Assembly (NCBI GenBank): GCA_023460715.1
Contig: JAEWPH010000164.1
Span: forward strand, 1 to 6,689
Source of the DNA: Pseudomonadota bacterium
Lineage (GTDB): Bacteria; Pseudomonadota; Gammaproteobacteria; Burkholderiales; Burkholderiaceae_C
Length of the DNA: 6,689 nucleotides
Direction: 5' to 3'
Part shown: in pieces, positions 1 through 5,561 of the stretch
Position numbering within the stretch: the first letter of the stretch is position 1
Layout: each line of letters opens with the position of its first letter
The notes under the pieces: model-generated
What the model saw: only the letters and a program-made list of their open reading frames with translations
Database searches by the model: none
What the model was told of the DNA's origin: nothing
Position numbers and translations under genes: made by a program

Positions 1-13
1 TTGGCCTGGTGCC

Positions 14-47
14 GGCCGCCCCCCCCCCCGGGGGGCGGGCCTTTTCT
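14..47 (+). terminator. Rho-independent terminator of an upstream plus-strand gene
   Basis: GGCC-G followed by a run of eleven C (19-29) faces six G, then C, GGG and CC (30-41), and the 3' arm is followed at once by TTTTCT (42-47). The arms GGCCG-CCCCCC and GGGGGGC-GGGCC pair with one bulged base, leaving a few surplus C residues as the loop. The T-tract lies on the plus strand, so it should end transcription of a gene lying left of the window. The abutting C and G homopolymers make this site prone to slippage and to sequencing error, so the exact run lengths should be treated with caution. Confidence 0.7.
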
Positions 48-53
48 CATGCC

Positions 54-98
54 TTTGTGTCTGCACACATTGCACACAAAAGCTCGATAAACGATCAA
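54..98 (+). promoter_or_regulatory. Repeat-rich probable promoter/operator region of the plus operon
   Basis: This short AT-richer stretch lies between the terminator and the leader hairpin and is the only room for a promoter of the aminotransferase operon. It contains the inverted arms TTTGTGT (54-60) and ACACAAA (74-80), a nested dyad TGTGT-CTGC-ACACA (56-69), and a tandem 9-base direct repeat TGCACACAT/TGCACACAA (62-79). A weak sigma70-like pair is TGCACA (62-67) with GATAAA (86-91) at 18 bases; TTGCAC (70-75) is an alternative -35. Neither pair is close to consensus. The repeats could be an operator overlapping the -35 element, but no known regulator site is recognised. Confidence 0.35.
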
Positions 99-107
99 GG
101 TTGGCTC

Positions 108-142
108 AGCAGACTCCGCGGCATCACTTCCCGGAGTCTTCT
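108..142 (+). promoter_or_regulatory. Leader hairpin covering the aminotransferase ribosome-binding site
   Basis: AGACTCCG (111-118) is the exact reverse complement of CGGAGTCT (132-139), giving an 8-bp stem with a 13-base loop. Two more pairs (A108-T142 and G109-C141) form beyond a single mismatch. The 3' arm contains GGAG (133-136), the best Shine-Dalgarno for the ATG at 147 (10-base spacing), so the folded form would hide the ribosome-binding site. The stem is followed by CTTTTC, so it also resembles a weak intrinsic terminator or attenuator. No riboswitch class or ligand is recognised. Confidence 0.5.
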
Positions 143-146
143 TTTC

Positions 147-1523
147 ATGACCATCGACGTTGACCAGCTCCTCGCGGACGAGGCCCAGTACTGCTCCTTC
201 GGCGACACCGTCCACTACGTGAACCCGCCCAAGATCTTCACGGGCTGCGACGGCAGCTACATGCTGGACGACCAGGGTACGCAGTACCTGGATCTCCAGA
301 TGTGGTACTCGGCCGTGAACTTCGGCTACAAGAACCAGCGCCTGGAAAACGTGCTCAAGCGGCAGCTGGACACGCTGCCGCAGATCGCCAGCCAGTACCT
401 GCACCCCACCAAGATCGAGCTGGCCAAGACCATCGCCCAGGGCGCCGAGGCCAAGTGGGGCCGGCCGGGCCGGGTGCATTTCAACGTGGGTGGCGCACAG
501 GCCATCGAGGATTCGCTCAAGGTGGTGCGCAATGCCACGGGCGGCAAGAGCCTGATGTTCGCCTTCGAGGGCGGCTACCACGGCCGCACGCTGGGCGCCT
601 CCAGCATCACGTCGAGCTACCGCTACCGCCGCCGCTACGGCCACTTCGGCGACCGCGCGCAGTTCCTGCCGTTCCCGTACCCGTTCCGCCGGCCCCAGGG
701 CATGACGGCGGAGGAATACGGCGACTCCCTGGTGCAGGACTTCGCGCGCAAGTTCGAGAACGAATACCACGCGGTGTGGGACCCGAAGACGCGCCAGTGC
801 GAGTACGCGGCCTTCTACATCGAGCCCATCCAGGGCACGGGAGGCTACGTGATCCCGCCGGCCAACTACTTCAAGGGCATCAAGAAGGTGCTCGACGAGC
901 ACGGCGTGCTGCTGGTGGTCGATGAGATCCAGATGGGTTTCTGGCGCACGGGCAAGCTGTGGTCCATCGAGAACTTCGGCGTGCAGCCCGACGTGCTGGT
1001 CTTCGCCAAGGCGCTGACCAACGGCCTGAACGCGCTGTCCGGCCTGTGGGCGCGCGAGGAACTCATCAACCCGACGATCTTCCCGCCGGGCTCCACCCAC
1101 AGCACCTTCGCCTCCAATCCGCTGGGCACGGCGCTGGGCCTGGAGGTGATGAAGATGACGCACGAGGTGGACTTCGGCAAGCAGGTCTGCGACAGCGGCG
1201 CCTATTTCCTCGAAGGCCTGCGCGACCTGCAGAAGCGCCACAAGGAGATCGGCGATGTGGACGGCCTGGGCCTGGCGCTGCGCGCCGAGATCTGCACCGA
1301 CGACGGCTTCACGCCCAACCGCGCGCTGCTCGACAAGATGGTGGACCTGGGCCTGGAAGGCACGCTGGAGTACCAGGGCCAGAAGCGCGGCCTGGTGCTG
1401 GATGTGGGCGGCTACTACAAGAACGTGATCACCTTCGCGCCGTCGCTGATGATCTCGCGCGCCGAGATCGACGAGGCCATGGTGCTGCTCGACCAGCTCC
1501 TCACGCGCGCCAAGCGCAGCTGA
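147..1523 (+). CDS. Class III PLP-dependent aminotransferase
   Basis: This 458-residue protein belongs to the class III (acetylornithine/GABA/omega-amino acid) aminotransferases, cytosolic PLP enzymes that move an amino group between an amine or omega-amino acid and a keto acid. Visible landmarks are the N-V-G-G-A-Q-A-I-E phosphate-cup segment starting at N113, Y144-H145-G146 (aromatic residue stacking on PLP), D259-E260 in the VVDE motif that contacts the pyridine nitrogen, and K288 in F-A-K-A-L, the Schiff-base lysine, followed by a T-F-A-S-N-P-L-G segment. Length is normal for the family. The segment G-G-A-Q-A departs from the usual S-G-x-E-A. The ATG at 147 is chosen because GGAG lies 10 bases upstream; an in-frame extension to a GTG at 9 would cross the terminator and leader hairpin. 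It is first in a three-gene operon. The substrate is not predictable; related proteins include transaminases and some amino-acid racemases. Confidence 0.93.
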   Translation: MTIDVDQLLADEAQYCSFGDTVHYVNPPKIFTGCDGSYMLDDQGTQYLDLQMWYSAVNFGYKNQRLENVLKRQLDTLPQIASQYLHPTKIELAKTIAQGAEAKWGRPGRVHFNVGGAQAIEDSLKVVRNATGGKSLMFAFEGGYHGRTLGASSITSSYRYRRRYGHFGDRAQFLPFPYPFRRPQGMTAEEYGDSLVQDFARKFENEYHAVWDPKTRQCEYAAFYIEPIQGTGGYVIPPANYFKGIKKVLDEHGVLLVVDEIQMGFWRTGKLWSIENFGVQPDVLVFAKALTNGLNALSGLWAREELINPTIFPPGSTHSTFASNPLGTALGLEVMKMTHEVDFGKQVCDSGAYFLEGLRDLQKRHKEIGDVDGLGLALRAEICTDDGFTPNRALLDKMVDLGLEGTLEYQGQKRGLVLDVGGYYKNVITFAPSLMISRAEIDEAMVLLDQLLTRAKRS

Positions 1524-1528
1524 ACCGC

Positions 1529-2596
1529 ATGCGCTGGCGCAACCGGCTGGAGCCGCCGTCGCTCGTGGACCATGCACTCGTCCACCCGCCGGAGGGTTTC
1601 CGCTGGCTGGAGGGGGAGCCGGCGCCCACCTTCGCGGCCCCGTTCGACCTGCTGACGACGGCGGACGACGCGCTCAAGTCGCGCCTGCGCTCCTGGCCGG
1701 GGTTCTCGCGCTGGTCCCGGTGGCTGCGCGTGCGCACGGCCTTCGTGGGCACGACGGTGACCGAATACGCCCCGCTGCCCCGCGACCTCGCTCCGGAAGC
1801 CTTCGCCGCAGCGCTGCGCGCCGGACCGGGCCGCGACTTCGCGCTGGCGATCGTGAAGGACCTGCCGCAGCAGTCGCCCTTGCTCGGCAGCGACGACAAC
1901 GCCTGGGCCGAGGCGCTCGCGCAGGCCTGCAGGCGGCAGGGCTGCGTGATGGTCGAGGGGCAGGCGCTGGCCTATGTGCCCATCGATTTCGGCAGCCTGG
2001 ACGAATACCTGGGGCGCCTTTCGGCCAGCCGGCGCAGCAACCTGCGGCGCAAACTGCGCAGCCGGCCGCTGCTGCGCATCGAGCGTGTGCCCACGGGCCC
2101 GGCGTTCGGCAGCGAGGCACGGGTCTCCGCCTACTACGCCCTGTACGAGCGGGTGCTTGCGCAAAGCGAGGTGCATTTCGACCGGCTCACCCCGGGCTTC
2201 TTCGCCGCCCTGCTGCGCGACGGCGAGAGCGGTGGCATCGTCTTCGAGTACCGCCACGCCGAAACCTTGGAATTGCTCGGCTGGAACCTGTGCTACGAGC
2301 ACGGCGGCCGTCTGGTGGACAAGTACATCGGCCTGTCCTACCCCGGCGCACGCGACGTCAACCTGTACTTCGTGAGCTGGATGGTCAACCTGGAGTACGC
2401 GCTGGAGCGCGGGCTCACCCACTACATCGCCGGCTGGACCGACCCCGAGGTCAAGCGCAGCCTGGGTGCCCGCTTCACCTGGACGCGCCATGCCGTCTAT
2501 GTGCGCAACCCCTTGCTGCGCGCGCTGGCCCGGCGCTTCGCGGGCCACTTCGAGGGCGACCGCCGCTGGCAGGACGGCGTGGAGGCGGGCCGGTGA
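1529..2596 (+). CDS. FemAB/GNAT-type acyltransferase (BioF2-like domain)
   Basis: A 355-residue protein with the look of the FemAB-like/BioF2-like GNAT superfamily (Pfam PF13480 or PF04339 type), which transfers acyl or aminoacyl groups to amines. The C-terminal half is diagnostic: a basic L-S-x-S-R-R-S-N-L-R-R-K segment (164-175), then a strand-rich core with W252-N253, D264-K265-Y266-I267-G268, and a helix leading to G302-W303-T304 and the E307-x-K309-x3-G313-A314 signature. The first 110 or so residues are less conserved and Trp/Arg rich near 52-69. No signal peptide or membrane helix is visible, so it should be cytosolic. ATG 1529 lies 5 bases after the aminotransferase stop with no clear Shine-Dalgarno, suggesting coupling by reinitiation. 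An attractive but unproven role is acylating the amine made by the preceding aminotransferase. Confidence 0.85.
   Translation: MRWRNRLEPPSLVDHALVHPPEGFRWLEGEPAPTFAAPFDLLTTADDALKSRLRSWPGFSRWSRWLRVRTAFVGTTVTEYAPLPRDLAPEAFAAALRAGPGRDFALAIVKDLPQQSPLLGSDDNAWAEALAQACRRQGCVMVEGQALAYVPIDFGSLDEYLGRLSASRRSNLRRKLRSRPLLRIERVPTGPAFGSEARVSAYYALYERVLAQSEVHFDRLTPGFFAALLRDGESGGIVFEYRHAETLELLGWNLCYEHGGRLVDKYIGLSYPGARDVNLYFVSWMVNLEYALERGLTHYIAGWTDPEVKRSLGARFTWTRHAVYVRNPLLRALARRFAGHFEGDRRWQDGVEAGR
2581..2585 (+). promoter_or_regulatory. Ribosome-binding site fixing a GTG start
   Basis: GGAGG lies inside the last codons of the acyltransferase gene, 7 bases before the GTG at 2593. It supports that non-ATG codon, which overlaps the preceding TGA as GTGA, as the true start of the arginase-like gene. 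Confidence 0.65.
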
Positions 2597-3501
2597 GCGG
2601 CGTGGCGGGGCCCCCCGTGGTGATCGATGTGGACCACTCCGTGGGCCCGCTGCCCGGCGAGATCCGCCTGCCGCTGGCGCAGGCGTGGCAAGAGCGCATC
2701 CGCTTCGGCTGCGGCCTGGGCACGCTGCGCTCCTTTCGCGATGCGCTGGCGCAGGGCATGCCCGCGCCGTCGGACCATGGCACGGTGTTCCTGGGCAGCG
2801 GCGATTTCCACCACCTGAGCTGGCCGCTCATCGAGCGCTGCATCGCCGGCCATGGCTTGTCCGCAGCGCAGCCGCTGCGCGTGGTGGTGCTGGACAACCA
2901 CCCGGACAACATGCGCTTTCCGTTCGGGGTGCACTGCGGATCGTGGGTGCGGCGCGTCGCCCTGCTTGCGCAGGTGGCGCATGTGCACGTGGTGGGCATC
3001 ACCTCGGGCGACATCGGCGCCGGCCACGCGTGGGAAAACTATCTCGCTCCGCTGCGCGCGGGCAAACTCACCTACTGGAGCACCGGCGTGGATACCGGCT
3101 GGGCACGCTGGCTGGGCGTGGGTGGCCGCATGCGCTCTTATCCCGACGTGGATGCGCTGGTCGAGGCCGTGATGGGCATGCTGAACCGCCAGCGCCTGCC
3201 GACCTATCTCAGCATCGACAAGGATGCCTTCTCGCCGCGCGTGGTGCGGACCAATTGGGACCAGGGTCTGCTGGAGGCGCGCCACGTGGCGGCGTTGCTC
3301 ACGCTGCTGCGTGGCCGGCTTGCCGGCAGCGACGTAACGGGCGACGTTTCCACCCATCGCTATGCCACGGCCTGGAAGCGATGGCTGAGCGCGGGCGACG
3401 GGCAGGACACCGGGGCGGAGCATGCCGATCTGCCCGCCTGGCAGGCCGCCCAGGCTGCGTTCAACGTGTGGCTGCTGGACCTGCTGGACCCCGACAGCTG
3501 A
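2593..3501 (+). CDS. Divergent arginase/ureohydrolase-fold metalloprotein
   Basis: A 302-residue protein of normal ureohydrolase length; these are cytosolic binuclear-manganese enzymes that hydrolyse guanidino or formimino C-N bonds (arginase, agmatinase, formimidoylglutamase). The metal framework is visible: G68-S-G-D71-F-H73-H74 replaces GGDHS, D101-N-H103-P-D105 matches DAHxD, and S207-I-D209-K-D211 matches SxDxD; H114-C-G116 may match the catalytic HG. It is nonetheless divergent: the Asp of the DxxDP end is Ser214, and the region D247-V-T-G250-D-V-S seems to correspond to the family's DVvEvnP, placing Gly where arginase has its guanidinium-binding Glu. The substrate is therefore probably not arginine. 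GTG is the start because it overlaps the previous stop (GTGA) behind a GGAGG. It is last in the operon. A non-catalytic or deacetylase-like role is possible. Confidence 0.82.
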   Translation: MSGVAGPPVVIDVDHSVGPLPGEIRLPLAQAWQERIRFGCGLGTLRSFRDALAQGMPAPSDHGTVFLGSGDFHHLSWPLIERCIAGHGLSAAQPLRVVVLDNHPDNMRFPFGVHCGSWVRRVALLAQVAHVHVVGITSGDIGAGHAWENYLAPLRAGKLTYWSTGVDTGWARWLGVGGRMRSYPDVDALVEAVMGMLNRQRLPTYLSIDKDAFSPRVVRTNWDQGLLEARHVAALLTLLRGRLAGSDVTGDVSTHRYATAWKRWLSAGDGQDTGAEHADLPAWQAAQAAFNVWLLDLLDPDS

Positions 3502-3538
3502 ACAGAACAGCGGACGCGCCAGGCGCCTGGGTCAGCTG
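3495..3538. repeat. Palindromic convergent junction between the two operons
   Basis: The two operons end tail to tail 30 bases apart. CAGCTGA (3495-3501) and TCAGCTG (3532-3538) form a 7-bp inverted repeat that contains both stop codons, and between them lies a perfect 12-bp palindrome CCAGGC/GCCTGG (3519-3530). The structure could act as a bidirectional terminator or mRNA 3'-end stabiliser, but neither strand has a T-tract. The outer arms may be incidental, since both genes end in a Ser codon AGC plus TGA, as the first aminotransferase gene also does. Confidence 0.4.
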
Positions 3539-4770
3539 CGCCGTAGCACCAGGTGTCGCAGCACTGCAGAGATCCGGTCGAAGTCCGCATCGCTCAGCCA
3601 GGGGCTGTTGCTGATGGCCAGCACCCGGGCGGCGAAGTCCCGTGCGTGGGGCCAGGCATCGTCCGTGCCGCGCACGATGTGGCGCGCGTAGCGGGGGTAG
3701 TCGGGCAGCGCATGCACGAAGGGCAGGCTGACGCCCAGGCCCTGGCCCCACAGCGCGGCGATGGCAGCTTCCCTCCGGCCGGCATCGGGCAGCAGCACCA
3801 GCAGCGTGGGCCAGGTGCCCCGTGCGTCCGGCACGGCGTGGCTGTCCTCCATCACCTGCAGTTCCGGAATGCGCTCGCGCAGCAGCGCCATCCGCCGGAG
3901 GGCACGCACCTCGCCAGCGGCCAGCCAGCCGGGCAGACGGGCCAGCGCTCGCACGCCTACGCCGCGGCGCCAGCGGCCGACCTGGTACAGCGGGATGGCC
4001 TCGTCGAAATCGTCGCCTGCTGCGGCGATGCGGTCGCCGTGCGCCAGTGCCCGGCGCAGCGGCAGGCCGTAGGCCCATGGCAGGCCGGCCGGGCGGTAGA
4101 GCGCGGCATAGCCCAGCAGCTCGGCGCTACGGCGCAGCTCCCAGCCCCAGCGCCAGGGGGCCACGGTGTGGGCTGCGCGCGCGCAGGCTGCGCGCAGGGC
4201 GGGGTCGGCCACCACGAGCGCGCCGCCTTCGTAGATCGTCAGCCCTTTGCCCACGGCCAGGCTGAAGAACACCATGTCGCTGCCCGTGGTGCCGATGCAC
4301 GCGCCGTTCTGCACGCGCGCGCCCAGGGCCTGGGCGGCGTCTTCGATGACCCGCGCGCCTGCGGCATGCGCGATGGCGCGCACGGCCGCAACTTCGGTCA
4401 CGCGGCCCGCCAAGTGGGTGGGCAGCACGGCGAGGGTGCGGGGGCTGCAGAGCGCGGCCAGTGCATCGGGGCACAGGTCCAGGCTGGCGGGCCGCAGGTC
4501 GCAGGCCCGCAGCCGCAGGCCGCAGTGTGCGGCCGCCAGCGCGACCAGGGGGCAGGTGTAGGCGGGGGCGATGATTTCGTCACGCCCCGGTTCCCGTTCG
4601 CGCAAGGCCGTGAGCGCCACCACCAGCGCGGCGGTGCCCGAGCATTCCACCTGTACCGCCGGCACGCCCAGGAAGCGCGCGAGCGCGCCACCTAAGTCGG
4701 CATCGCCGCCGGGCAGCAGGTCGCGCCAGTCCAGCGGCAGGCCGGCGGTGGGTGGTGCCTCAGGCGCCAT
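3532..4770 (-). CDS. DegT/DnrJ/EryC1-family PLP aminotransferase
   Basis: A 412-residue protein of the DegT/DnrJ/EryC1/StrS family, fold-type I PLP enzymes that usually aminate keto-sugars attached to nucleotides, or related cyclic ketones. Landmarks are S-G-T-A-A-L near the N-terminus (phosphate binding), E143-D144-A-A-Q147-A-L-G-A (Asp contacting the PLP nitrogen), and F-F-S-L-A-V-G-K175-G-L with the Schiff-base lysine, followed by Y-E-G-G. The C-terminal part carries the family's F-V-H-x-L-P-D-Y-P region. It is last in the minus-strand operon. Start choice is uncertain: ATG 4770 gives an 11-base overlap with the gene before it but has no visible Shine-Dalgarno; ATG 4806 would add 12 Pro/Arg-rich residues and sits behind GAGGCGG. 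Beside two four-helix exporter-like proteins it recalls ArnB with ArnE/ArnF, but the actual substrate is unknown. Confidence 0.88.
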   Translation of the reverse strand: MAPEAPPTAGLPLDWRDLLPGGDADLGGALARFLGVPAVQVECSGTAALVVALTALREREPGRDEIIAPAYTCPLVALAAAHCGLRLRACDLRPASLDLCPDALAALCSPRTLAVLPTHLAGRVTEVAAVRAIAHAAGARVIEDAAQALGARVQNGACIGTTGSDMVFFSLAVGKGLTIYEGGALVVADPALRAACARAAHTVAPWRWGWELRRSAELLGYAALYRPAGLPWAYGLPLRRALAHGDRIAAAGDDFDEAIPLYQVGRWRRGVGVRALARLPGWLAAGEVRALRRMALLRERIPELQVMEDSHAVPDARGTWPTLLVLLPDAGRREAAIAALWGQGLGVSLPFVHALPDYPRYARHIVRGTDDAWPHARDFAARVLAISNSPWLSDADFDRISAVLRHLVLRRS

Positions 4771-5173
4771 GGGGCGCGGGCGGGGCGGTTGCGGCCGGCG
4801 TCCCATCCGCCTCGCTGCGGGCGAGGCAGGCGATGCCTGCGGCGATCAGTGCGGCGCCGAGCAACTGCGGCCAGCCGATGGCCTCCTTGAACAGCAAGGC
4901 CGAGAGCGCCAGCACGGAGACGACTTCCAGGTGCGATGCCGCGAAGGCCGGGCCGATGGGCGCGTGCTCCAGCAGCGTCATCCAGGTGAAGAAGGCGCCC
5001 ACGTAGCCCACGAAGGCGCCGTAGATCCAGATCTGGCCGAAGACGCGCAGCAGCCAGTCGCTGGAGAACTCCAGCGGCAGCGCATGTTCGCCGGCCAGCT
5101 TGAAGCTGATCTGCGCCAGCGTGTCGAAGGCGATCAGGACGAGGAAGCCGATGGCATAGAAGCGCTTCTTCAT
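4760..5173 (-). CDS. SMR/EamA-type four-helix membrane protein, subunit 1
   Basis: A 137-residue inner-membrane protein with four predicted helices (about 5-24, 44-67, 73-95 and 100-118), the size of small multidrug resistance or half-EamA transporters, including the ArnE/ArnF flippase subunits. Helix 1 carries D17-T-x2-Q21-x2-F24-K25, which places an acidic residue where SMR proteins have their key Glu; helices 3-4 carry L94-F95-K-E97 and the G106 and G113 turns of EamA repeats. It starts with M-K-K-R, so the N-terminus is predicted cytoplasmic. The last 19 residues form an Ala/Pro-rich tail absent from its paralogue. It begins one base after the stop of the paralogous gene, with AAGGGA (5183-5178) as Shine-Dalgarno. 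A single subunit would not be expected to transport alone; it probably pairs with the neighbour. Confidence 0.85.
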   Translation of the reverse strand: MKKRFYAIGFLVLIAFDTLAQISFKLAGEHALPLEFSSDWLLRVFGQIWIYGAFVGYVGAFFTWMTLLEHAPIGPAFAASHLEVVSVLALSALLFKEAIGWPQLLGAALIAAGIACLARSEADGTPAATAPPAPHGA

Positions 5174-5174
5174 G

Positions 5175-5561
5175 TCATCCCTTCAAGCCGACCACGGCCA
5201 CGCCGGCCGACACGAGCAGGATGCCCGCGACGCGCAGGGGCGAGAGCTTTTCCCGGAACAGGAAGCGCCCAGCAATCATCACCGCCACGATATTGATCGA
5301 GCCCAGCAGCACGCCGTCGGACAGTGGCACCAGCGACAGAAACGCCAGCCAGACGATGAATTCGGCCACGTAGCAGCCGATGCCGATCCAGAGCCAGGGG
5401 CGCCGCGCCATCCAGATCCAGCGCGCCAGGCCCGTGCCCGAGCGCGGGTCGGCCGTGGCCGCAGCCTTGAAGGCGAGCTGCCCGCCCGTGTCCACCAGCA
5501 TGTTGAGCGCCCACAGCAGGGCCACCAGCGGCGTGATGCCGCCGCCGTCCGTCGGCGTCAT
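5175..5561 (-). CDS. SMR/EamA-type four-helix membrane protein, subunit 2
   Basis: A 128-residue inner-membrane protein with predicted helices near 10-31, 55-78, 82-102 and 107-125. It aligns without gaps to the following protein at a constant offset of 7: D24-T25, Q28, F31-K32, W56, Y64-V65, F68, W71, P79, L101-F102, E104, G113 and G120 all match. Its charge pattern is opposite: no basic residue before helix 1, but R40, R47, R53 and R54 between helices 1 and 2, suggesting an outside N-terminus. The pair thus looks like an antiparallel heterodimer of the EbrAB or ArnEF kind, exporting or flipping the product of the locus. The ATG overlaps the hydrolase stop as ATGA, with GGAAGG (5576-5571) 9 bases upstream. 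The cargo is unknown. Confidence 0.85.
   Translation of the reverse strand: MTPTDGGGITPLVALLWALNMLVDTGGQLAFKAAATADPRSGTGLARWIWMARRPWLWIGIGCYVAEFIVWLAFLSLVPLSDGVLLGSINIVAVMIAGRFLFREKLSPLRVAGILLVSAGVAVVGLKG
5178..5183 (-). promoter_or_regulatory. Ribosome-binding site inside the subunit 2 gene
   Basis: On the minus strand AAGGGA is formed by the last Lys and Gly codons of the upstream transporter gene. It lies 4 bases before the ATG at 5173, in the string AAGGGATGACATG, so the stop of one subunit gene and the start of the next are read from nearly the same site. This would favour equal synthesis of the two subunits. Confidence 0.6.

Noticed and set aside
9..146. In-frame N-terminal extension of the class III aminotransferase from a GTG at 9
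   Set aside because: It would translate the terminator, the promoter-like repeats and the leader hairpin, and its residues show no family resemblance; ATG 147 has its own Shine-Dalgarno.
959..1528. Open upstream part of the acyltransferase frame inside the aminotransferase gene
   Set aside because: It is an Arg/Gly/Ala-rich +1 shadow of the aminotransferase, with no domain until the ATG at 1529.
1415..2548. Long minus-strand open frame (377 codons) opposite the acyltransferase
   Set aside because: It mirrors the GC3 bias of the real plus-strand gene and shows no recognisable fold or motif.
2497..3423. Minus-strand open frame (308 codons) opposite the arginase-like gene
   Set aside because: His/Arg/Ala-rich shadow with no domain; the plus strand carries the ureohydrolase metal motifs in order.
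4172..4200. GCGC-rich repeated stretch within the DegT gene
   Set aside because: It encodes an ordinary Ala/Arg/Cys-rich helix in frame and fits the high GC3 codon use, so no separate element is needed.
3553..4695. Plus-strand open frame (380 codons) opposite the DegT gene
   Set aside because: Low-complexity Gln/Gly/Ala/His-rich product without domains; the minus-strand frame has clear PLP-enzyme motifs.
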